Shown here piece by piece: positions 55,966-64,000 of a DNA stretch of 64,000 nucleotides. The DNA comes from Sanguinoderma infundibulare. Lineage: Eukaryota; Basidiomycota; Agaricomycetes; Polyporales; Polyporaceae. Every line of letters starts with the position of its first letter. Positions within the stretch are counted from its first letter, which is position 1. The DNA lies in assembly GCA_032821775.1 (NCBI GenBank), contig JAVLRN010000009.1:2604001-2668000 (forward strand). The letters run 5' to 3'. The position numbers and the translations under genes are program-made. A model generated the notes under the pieces. That model searched no databases. It worked only from the letters and a program-made list of their open reading frames with translations, and had not been told where the DNA came from.

Positions 55966-56749
55966 CTTGGGAAGCGACCGGGAGCTCTGGAGATGTCGTT
56001 CCTCGTGCCGGTCCTCGTCCTCATATACTCCTCGAACTCAATGGTCGAGCAACCGCATCTGACCACCTGTCCGAAAAAGCAGCAAGGCCAGAATCGGGCG
56101 ACATTTTGCTGCCCACGTAGATCTAAGTTTGATCGTGGAAGAACGACGAAATATAGACTCACGAGTGCAAGCAGAGCTCCTCTCCCTCGAGTGGCGTGCG
56201 CTTTCCTTCCGTTAGGCTTCGGCTTCGCTACGCAAGCGGCATCACAGATAGTCGAGTCCTCGATACACTTGAACGCGGAGATTTACTGTGGGCAGCGTGG
56301 TGATGGACGACGCGCCGCACATCGCGATGCCTGCATCGACAATTCGAGGCTTCGAACCCAGTGCTGTGTCACTGCGCACGCCTCGGGGCGGAGTGTCAAC
56401 GGTGGCAATAACGTGCGCCAAGCCATGTGATCGCTGCTCGGATCCTTTCTAGGTCAGCAGTCAAGGGCTTCATGGGTGTCGATGACCTTCACGGGCAAGT
56501 CTGGCTGGCCGATCCCAGGTTCATCTCCGTAGGGAGTACGCGGTAAGGTGGTCGACTCCTCGGAAACTGTATCCTGTTGCGAAACGCGATCCCGCTTCCG
56601 CAATAGGCGCTCGCTAACCTGAAGAAGTGATAAAAACGATGCATGTGTAAGGAGGTTCCTGAGGGATGTCATGACAATCCCCCATTCTGCCTGCGTACCG
56701 ATGTGGTCAGTAGTCCAGTGATTTATTTTGTGATCCAACGTACGTACCC

Positions 56750-57070
56750 ATGTATGGAGGCACGGAGAAGACTCATGACCCCCGGGCCACACTGGGCCTG
56801 TTAACGGTGTTTTGTTCAGAGGTAGAGGAAGCGCATATACTTGGCGACTGCTGTACCGTTGCCACGTCAGATGGCACGGCACAGTTTTCCGCATATAGCA
56901 AGTGTGTCATCGACAAGTTGCAAAAAGTCGCAACATCTCTTGTCTCCCCTAGGCAGACCATAAACGACCTTGCTGAGTGGGAAGAGGGCAGTCGTATAAG
57001 GTCTGCTTTCAAACGCGCCCCCCGAACCGTTGGGTGCCACCATCACGCGGAGTTGAAATGTGCCGATTGA
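56750..57070 (+). CDS. Hypothetical protein, 106 residues
   Basis: Single open frame (M-Y-G-G-T-E-K, then I-L-G-D-C-C-T-V-A-T-S-D-G-T and K-L-Q-K-V-A-T-S-L). Amino-acid composition is coding-like, but no domain is recognised. It starts just after the end of duplicated unit B. Could be a fragment. Confidence 0.3.
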   Translation: MYGGTEKTHDPRATLGLLTVFCSEVEEAHILGDCCTVATSDGTAQFSAYSKCVIDKLQKVATSLVSPRQTINDLAEWEEGSRIRSAFKRAPRTVGCHHHAELKCAD

Positions 57071-57263
57071 TCCGAATGCTCATATTCGGGGAAAATTCCC
57101 TCTTCTGGACGATAGCCGAACGACCGTTCAAAAACGCATAAGCGAGGATCCAAATAAGGCGATTCGCCCTCTTTATGGTAGTCTCGGGTAATGTGCGTAG
57201 CGCGCATGCCTCTACGCGTCGTCCCCTCACCATCCTCCTACCCACCATCACCTACACCTCGAT

Positions 57264-57740
57264 ATGTATTCTGGCAACTCCCCTGCAGTTCAACTTGTTC
57301 ACTCTATGCTTGATGACCAGTCAGGATTTCGCAAATTCTCTGGGTCCCCTTCCAACTTCGAATCTCGCATGCCTGCGCAAGGCTACCAGTCAAGTTTCGC
57401 CATCCAGGACCTCGCGGACGCGCCACTCAGGTCATAGATCGACCTTCGGCTCATACAGACACTCCCCAGCCTCAGGACTACGCCAGTGCCTCGACCGCGC
57501 TGAATGTTTGTCATGCTACCCCGCCTCTCCCCTCCCCTTTCTCTCGCGCTCTCTCCCAGAATGTGTTCACAGCTTCCCATGTCTCTGGAGCTACTCCATA
57601 CACACCGGCACCAATACAACAGAGGCGCAAACGGAAGCGCGATGAGAACGTGCCGCCCGATGAATGCGCCTATGCGCACGCCCGTGTCACGCCCCCTTCC
57701 GCTTCCACATCATTACCCCTCGTATTGCCTGTGTATTAGC
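57264..57740 (+). pseudogene. Possible hypothetical gene, broken
   Basis: A reading starting M-Y-S-G-N-S-P-A-V-Q-L-V-H-S-M-L is interrupted by a TAG near 57436. It resumes in a nearby frame with Q-P-Q-D-Y-A-S-A-S-T-A-L-N and a basic R-R-K-R-K-R-D-E-N segment, ending near 57740. Not recognised. It could be a short intron or a lesion. Confidence 0.3.
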
Positions 57741-58708
57741 CATCGCTATCCGCAATTTTGACTGCATAATGTATGCGCGAAGGGATAAAATCAACGTGAA
57801 AACGCGTCAACGCGTCGATGCGTCGGAGATCAAATAACGCCTACAAACCCAGATGTGGTACCCTACGGTTCGGAGGGCTCAAATGCAAGCAGACTACAAC
57901 ATCTCGGCATCGCGACTCATCGCGGTCACCATGCACCCATGACGTTGTCTCATGCGACGCCGATAAGTCCGGTTTACATGTACAACTGAGATCGCCCACA
58001 GCTGATTTGCTAACTACATTGCAGGGCGGCAACAGTCGTCGATCGCATGCGATCGGTGACTGCCCGCAGGCATGACCACGTCCTGCAGACGTCTGATCCA
58101 AAGATCGATGTAGAATGAAAGGCTGGACGTTGAAGACAAGCAACATGTGCATACTTGCTCGAGTGCCGAAAACGGCATGGATCAATGAACAACCTTGTTT
58201 AACCCCATTGTCTTGGCGCCCTGGACTGGCACGTCAAGGAGGAATGTGGCGCCTCTAATGCAGTCAGGCGTTGGAGGGAATGTCAGTGACCAACGAGCTT
58301 AATGAAGCTGAAGGCAGAAGGTTCACACTTACTTATGTCGCCCAATTCCAATTACATCTTCACCCCAGATCTTAATACCGCAAGACCGCACATCCCGGGA
58401 GTGGCTTGCAAACGCGCGCGACTCTGGCCGACTTCCACGACAGCCGCAGAACGCGTTGAGTTGTGGAGCGAATGTGGAGCGGAGCGTGCGATAAGAGCGA
58501 GAAGGGCTGCGGAATGGGATGGTAACCTTCGGGCAAGGCAGACGCCGGTGGGCGTGGTGGCTGCGGATTCAGCGGCAAGACAGGTACAGGCGACATGTGT
58601 TCAGGGGTATGCAAAGGCTACAGAAAGCACGGGAGGAATAGACCAGGGACATCACGATCTGGAGATACACCATCCATTAATGCATCACTAAGTATCGGTG
58701 GCGGGTGG
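57741..58708. other. Unassigned 1 kb before DAD4
   Basis: No recognisable gene, repeat or RNA. Confidence 0.4.
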
Positions 58709-59058
58709 TCAGTCCGACTGAGCTGCGGTGCGAGTGGCGTCGAGGTTGTACTGGACGTTCTTGCGGTATTTAGTGACGAGGTCCGCCGCAGTCTTTACGT
58801 GCGCGTCGGCATGGATGATCTCCTATAGAAGAACACGTAAGTGCGAGCAAGATAGAAGCGAGGTCGCACGCTGGCATGCGCAGGACGTGCCTCAAGGCAG
58901 CGGTTGAGCTCAAGGATGGCTTCTGTGCATTTATCCTGCAGAACGGAGGGCATCAGGCGCACAAGTTGCGCGATTGGTTGTTAGGGCCGGCGACGTACTG
59001 CGTTTTTGACGATGCGCTGGATGAGGACGTTCTGGCGTTCCGCGTGAGGGTTCTCCAT
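58709..59058 (-). CDS. DAD4: DASH complex subunit Dad4
   Basis: Small component of the DASH/Dam1 ring that couples kinetochores to spindle microtubules. Three exons (complement): 59058-58999, 58935-58891 and 58822-58709. The product is 72 residues, the usual Dad4 size. It begins M-E-N-P-H-A-E-R-Q-N-V-L-I-Q-R-I. It continues with I-L-E-L-N-R-C-L-E, then E-I-I-H-A-D-A-H-V and Y-R-K-N-V-Q-Y-N-L-D-A-T, matching the family along its whole length. Intron 1 is GT-AG. Intron 2 appears to start with GC (GCACGT) rather than GT. The start codon lies within a few bases of the truncated third copy of the duplicated unit, which therefore forms its promoter side. Confidence 0.88.
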
Positions 59059-59265
59059 TTCGTATACTCCCCTCGGACGCGTCGACTGTTGCGGGCGGAG
59101 ACTCGGACAGGCGGGGGACTCGAGATGGCGACGGTTGGAATGAACGACGTGCGATCGATGGGCGTCTGAGTGTGCGCCCTGGTCTAGAGCGGATCCATAT
59201 ATAGAAGAACGTCTCGGAAACAGTTCTCAAACCGATGGCCGCAGCGCGTCTTCCGCGACATCCAA
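59059..59265 (+). repeat. Truncated third copy of the duplicated unit
   Basis: Similar to 43986-44200: ACTCCCCTCGGACGCGTCGA, then GATCGATGGGCGTCTGAGTG, then CTAGAGCGGATCCATATATA and CTCAAACCGATGGCCGCAGC. Similarity ends near 59265. More diverged than A is from B, so older or the ancestral source. Confidence 0.8.
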
Positions 59266-59590
59266 CTCTGCTCCGCCCAGTCCGGACTGTTTCGAACCGA
59301 TATTGTGGTCATGGCCAGACATAGACGAGGGTCAAGGAAATATTTTTGGAGAGGCACAGCGCCGGGTCGTCCGCAACAACGAGGGCACTTCGTTCAAGTG
59401 GGGCAGCTGACGTCACAAGCAGATGAGGGTGCCCGAAACCGATGCCAGCTAAGGCCCCTCGCGAGCAGCATTCGCTGACAGCCGCTGTGCCAGATATCCT
59501 CAAGGCGCACACCATCGTCCCTTCCCTTCCCCTCCTCCTCCCATCTCCCGCCCCCCACGCCCCACCCTCTCCATCCTGCTGGCGGCCACC
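59266..59590. other. Upstream region of the PC-esterase gene
   Basis: No gene. A C/T-rich tract (59515-59580) directly before the start codon resembles the pyrimidine-rich promoter or leader of fungal genes. Confidence 0.4.
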
Positions 59591-61365
59591 ATGGTCGCGT
59601 TCTTCAAGCCCGACTCGCTACCTTACAGGCCTCTACTCGCTGCCCCACGCTCGCTTTCCTCCAAGTTCTTCGCTCTCCTTGCTGTCCTCTCCCTCTTCTA
59701 TCTCGCCAACTACATCGTTCCCCTCGAGTTCACCCCCGACTTCCCGTCATTCCGTCTAACATCCAGCCGCCAGCCCGGGACGTGTCCACCGCGATCATGG
59801 GCCGCTGGCCAGTGGGTCCCCAAGCCCCCGCCAACAACACGGACGAACTTCTCGAAACCGCAAGACGCGTACGAGTTCCTCGGCCTCGACGGCTGCGCCA
59901 GCTCACGCGAGCACTGGTGGCATCTCGCCGCCGACAACCCCAAACTGTACGATCGCTTCCCTGCTGTCGCTTCCTGGCAGTGGTCCCCGCCGTCCGACTG
60001 CCAAGTCCGCGACCTGGACCCCTCAGCGATCGTGAAGGACCTTGTCGAGCAGGGCGGTTGGTTCCTCGTCGGTGGTGAGTATTCCAGGATCGTCTCATCC
60101 CGTGCATTGTCTCCTTGGCTCCGGCGCTGTTATTGCCTGTCTGGTGTGCATATGTTGCATTCGAATGGCTACCCGGACAGCGCTGCACTTGTGCCCCTCC
60201 TTGCGTGTATACCACCGTCGGGCTCCGTCGGGCCTACGGTCGATCTCGACATAGCGCCCCAGTCTGATTCAGTCTGATGGGACTGAATGAGGTTAGGCTT
60301 TTTATATTGCGCTTGTGTCGGCTAGCGAGTGTCGATCGGTTTATAAATAGACTGACACTTTGGCTTGGCGCATCTAGATTCCGTCACGGAAAATCACTTC
60401 TTCTCCCTGTCCTGTCTGCTCTATCCCCACATCCGTGCAACGCCAGACTACAACGAGAACCCATACTATGACCGTGGCTATCCCCAGAACCTCTACCTTG
60501 ACAAGTCTTCACCCCTTGTCTCCTCGATCAGTTTTCCCCCCGGGTTCGACATCGACAAGACACCCCTTGTTACCTTCCGTCGGATAGACCTCCTCATGGA
60601 ACAGCCACAGCTAGATTACCTCTACCACTCGCTACATCCAGACTCCAAGTACGTCGCCGCGAACGATAGCATCTTCAGCGACGAGGCCACATGGAACATG
60701 TCCCCTGCCGACTACGTCAAGATCTTCACGTCTCCGCTCCCGGAAGGCAATTATGCGACGATGGTCATCAGCACCGGCGGCCACTGGACGACAACACTCT
60801 TCAGCGGGCTGAAGGACACGGGCATGTACAAGGACGGCATCCAAAACGTCATCGACTTCTTCAGCGAGGCGATGGATGCCTGGGCCCGTCAGGTACAGAC
60901 GATGCTCGACGACGTCAAGCAGGAGGAGTGGAGGACGTGGAGGACCCGGGTCGGCCGCTGGCGCGGACCGCCCCTGCGTCAGTCGCGGCAAGTCGTCGTC
61001 CGCGCGTACCTTCCCGGCCACGAAGACTGCCACGACCACAGGGTGCCTACGGAGTCGTACCACAAGGGTCGCTGGGGCTGGTACAACTGGAACGAGATCG
61101 GCCAGTACAATGATGCGTTCGAGGTTCGTATTCTCCACTCAGTTCCTCTCTCCCTAAGTAACTAACGTAACCGAAGGCCGTCCTCGAGTCGCGCAAGTAC
61201 CCTGACATCCACTTCCTGCCGATCGACAGGCCGGCGCTGCTCCGGCCCGACGGACACTCTGCCGGAGACTGTCTGCACATCATGTCTGGGGCGGGAGTGC
61301 TCGAGGGCTGGACGCATTATATCTGGCATTTCGTCACACGCGAGCTTCCCGACCGCCTTCGGTGA
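59591..61365 (+). CDS. PC-esterase (Pmr5/Cas1p-type acyl-esterase/transferase) protein
   Basis: Membrane-anchored GDS-type esterase or O-acyltransferase of the family shared with plant TBL and fungal Cas1p. It probably acts on glycans in the secretory pathway. Exons are 59591-60074, 60378-61123 and 61177-61365, all GT-AG with matching phases, giving 472 residues. One N-terminal transmembrane anchor (F-F-A-L-L-A-V-L-S-L-F-Y-L-A-N-Y) precedes the lumenal domain. The catalytic G-D-S-V-T-E-N is assembled across intron 1, and the partner D-x-x-H (D-C-L-H) is near the C-terminus in exon 3. Conserved W-G-W-Y-N-W-N-E lies near 61080. Intron 1 is long (303 bp) for this genome. Substrate unknown. Confidence 0.8.
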
Positions 61366-63712
61366 TGGATACACGCGTGACTATGGATCTCGAGGCTGAA
61401 GCAGATCTCTATGTTTTCGATTCCCGAACGTCATGGATCAATACTCACTCTATTCCCACCTAGTCTTGCCCACGTACATATCTAGGTTTACCCCTACTCG
61501 CACTCATACTCGCATTCGCACACTCTCACCCGCACCTCTCATGTCATGCTGTCCTCGTCGTTTCTGCCATACCAGACATACCATACCATCCGAGCATGCA
61601 CTTGATTATTGCATTCCTAACCCGGACACTTTCAACGATCCTTTACATGCTCCTAACCCCATTACCACCGTCGCACCATGACCCACGACGACCTCCCTGG
61701 CACCACACCCTCCACTACGACGGCTACTTCAGTGCTTACAGACGCTGCCCACATACCGTAGAATCAGTACGCTCGCGGCTCCGTTTTAGACGCGTTTGCT
61801 TCGTAATTTTCCTCATCTTCTCTCTGTCAAAACCCTCCTCAATCGTGTCGTCTCGGCATCGTACGTACTTTTCGATCTCTTCTTGCTCACGCCTACGTAC
61901 GTTGCACGACATTGATGCAGCACGTGTCACGATCTGGATTTGTATTATTTAGCGTTGGATATCGATACCTCAAACCTTCCTGCGGGTTCGTTCAGACGGT
62001 TGGAGTTTTACAGTATGCATGCTCCGGTGGCCAGCCGTATCGATCAGTTGACAAGAACTCGCATCCCAGTCTTTTCTGTGGCGCGACGATAGGAACTGCA
62101 GATACGTCGCTGCGCGCGTGGCTTTCTCAGTGGCCCCCCATTCCGATTGCGTGGGACGCCTCTGGCCTCCTAGAATGGTATTTTAGACGCCCAATGACGT
62201 GGGGAGGATGGAATCGCTTTGTCGGAGTACTTCTCTGTATCAGGTTTTCGTGACAGTTTCCTACACATACCTGAACCTCCGTAGCCCAGCAGGGGGCAGA
62301 TGAAGGCTGACAGGTAAGAGTTGGGGGAGGTTATGATGCTGCTGGCTCGGACCGACGAGGTGCTGCGTGTGGCGAAGGGCAGGACAGGCTTGGGGGCACG
62401 ACTGTGACGACGGAGCTGTGTGGGACAAGGCTGCAACTTTTTTTTCGGCGGGGGAGGGCCCCCATGTGTGCGCTCGAAGAGGCGATTGTCGTTCGTCAGG
62501 CACAGAACAACTGACAACTCGGGGCGTGGACTCCACGGCGTTGTCGAGGAGTGGACGGGCGTCGCTCGCGAGTACGAACAGGGCGTCAGTGGACTCAGTC
62601 TCTTTTGCACACCCGGTAAGTCGATCAGCATCGGATTCCCTTGAGAGGGTCCCTTGACTGACTTCGCCGGCCTCAGAGTGCAAGTGGCACGAACGTGTCC
62701 ATGAAGGCCGTTGACACTCACAACAAGGTGCGCGCGAACGAGTCTCGATTTCCTTCCGATCCCCCTGTGTATGCTCCCAGGATGGCCAACAAGAAGCCAC
62801 TGCGCCAGATTTCGGCCCACAAACCTGGATGCTACTGACATACTTGGCGTGCTCAAGGCTCTCAGTTCGGGCACGCCTAGATATGACGCTTCAAAGCTTC
62901 GGGCCCCAGCGAGTCCACATACACCTTGCTCTTGCTGCCCTTGTTTAATTGGCCACGTCACAAATCCCGTCGTGGGATCCGGCAAGTGCCAGACAGATTT
63001 CAGGGACGGAATTTCCACCATCGGCGCGTGGATTGACGTGAGATAGTTCTGGCGTTCAACCCGGAGCCGGAGAGCTTCATGCTAATGGCGGTTCGTGGAC
63101 AGATCCTAGCCTTTCCGGCGTAGCCTATCCACGCCGTATCTCCTATAGACACCGCGGCGCTGCGGCGAATCCAATGCCCACACGCAGTTCGGTTCGTTCA
63201 AGGCAACAAATCAACCCCGTCTTGGCCGGCCGACATGCACGGCGGTCAAACCGCGCAGAGCCACTTGATGTCACAGGTTGCTCCACGGCATACCATGCAT
63301 CATGTCGTCCAGCTCACCAATGGGCGGACAATACATCACAGGAGCCTTTCCTGTTTTGCACTGGTTCTCGTCGCCACATTCGACCGCCCTGCTCGGAAGG
63401 CTGTCAGTGTGGTCGAGCGCCGCACCGCTCCTCAGAGGACGTGTGTATAAACTCGACGGCGCGTCCACACTCCGGCGGGCTGGGTTACGCGTCCGCCTCC
63501 CCCTCTTCCTTCCCCTCCCTTACTGTGCGCCGGTTGGTTCTTCATCCATCTTCCCCCTCCTCACGTCGTATTAACCATCGCGATATAGCCGGCCGCTTGT
63601 GGTTGCCCATCACGGGAGAAGCATTTGGGTTTGAAGTTCGGATCCTGGTCACAATGTACGTCACTCAACCCTTCATCCGAGAACTGTGGATCTAATGGTT
63701 ACGTAGCTCCAG
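61366..63712. other. 2.3 kb without a recognisable gene
   Basis: Short frames on both strands only. A run of T (62438-62446) and several GC-rich low-complexity spots occur. No domain, repeat end or RNA recognised. Confidence 0.45.
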
Positions 63713-64000
63713 ATGCGACTGCTCGACACAAGAACAGGGAGATTTCGCTGGGTCGAGGATCCTCGCGAGGTCCGCTTCGCCATCTTGTCGCACGTCTGGT
63801 CGAGAGATCCGAACAATCCCGAACAGACGTATCAAGACGTTCTCGGCTTCCAAGAAAAGGCAGGCGATGGACCCATCCTCGACCAGCTCTCCGACAAGGT
63901 CCGCAAATTCTGCGAAATAGCGCTGGAGAACGGGTTCGAGCTCGGTTGGGCGGACTCTTGCTGCATCGACAAGACCAGCTCCTCCGAGCTCTCCGAGGCC
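63713..64000 (+). CDS. HET-domain protein, 3' partial
   Basis: Begins M-R-L-L-D-T-R-T-G-R-F-R-W-V-E-D-P-R-E-V-R. Then come A-I-L-S-H-V-W, E-N-G-F-E-L-G-W-A-D-S-C-C-I-D-K-T and S-S-S-E-L-S-E-A at the window edge. Homologous to the HET fragments at 40721 and 53262 but clearly diverged and with an open frame for all 96 visible codons, in the opposite orientation. The 5' region resembles those genes in having a splice-like context before the ATG. It may be the functional member of the local HET family. Confidence 0.8.
   Translation, partial: MRLLDTRTGRFRWVEDPREVRFAILSHVWSRDPNNPEQTYQDVLGFQEKAGDGPILDQLSDKVRKFCEIALENGFELGWADSCCIDKTSSSELSEA

Larger units (their letters stand above)
43986..56722 (+). 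repeat. Tandem segmental duplication, unit B (12.7 kb)
   Basis: Complete copy of the duplicated unit, directly after unit A. Its first 78 bp are absent from unit A but recur at 59059-59140. Longer than A mainly through the minisatellite (about 26 extra repeats) and an extra approximately 210 bp of HET coding sequence. Confidence 0.9.

Overview
The window looks like the genome of an agaricomycete basidiomycete, probably a polypore-type wood decayer. Short GT-AG introns, a Ngaro/DIRS-type retrotransposon, a Plavaka-type DNA transposase, HET-domain gene fragments, paired carbohydrate esterases and a DASH-complex gene all point that way. There are no bacterial operons, and I saw no rRNA, tRNA or CRISPR array.

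Left half (1-32097): a nested transposon. The outer element is a Ngaro-like (DIRS-order) retrotransposon. It shows a gag-like frame, a reverse transcriptase/RNase H frame, a tyrosine recombinase gene and 3' split direct repeats ending near 32097; its 5' end lies before the window. Its recombinase gene is cut by a 27.5-kb DNA element (2880-30354) with 28-bp inverted ends and an AA target duplication. Removing that element and one AA restores the recombinase frame exactly. The inserted element encodes an apparently intact nine-exon Plavaka transposase (19263-22499). It also carries fragments of host genes: a DUF6532-like gene with a Whi5-like ORF inside an intron, the C-terminal half of an ABCA transporter, broken PHO88/SND3, the membrane half of the vacuolar protease PFF1, a subtilisin fragment, and a trehalose phosphatase (TPS2) gene split around a possible Gcn1-like fragment. 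Most are truncated or frameshifted, so this resembles a gene-capturing giant cut-and-paste transposon.

Right half (32098-56722): a tandem duplication of an approximately 12-kb unit. Unit A runs 32098-43985 and unit B 43986-56722, with a truncated third copy at 59059-59265. Each unit holds remnants of WD40, bZIP, PAQR/haemolysin-III and HET genes, a 23-bp minisatellite (about 4 copies in A, about 30 in B), and one carbohydrate esterase family 1 gene that is intact in both copies.

Far right (56723-64000): more ordinary host sequence, with the small DASH gene DAD4 (58709-59058, minus), an intact PC-esterase (Pmr5/Cas1p-type) gene (59591-61365, plus) and the start of another HET-domain gene running off the end (63713 onward). 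Transposition accounts for the left half and segmental duplication for the right. The only genes that look intact are the transposase, the two CE1 esterases, DAD4 and the PC-esterase.
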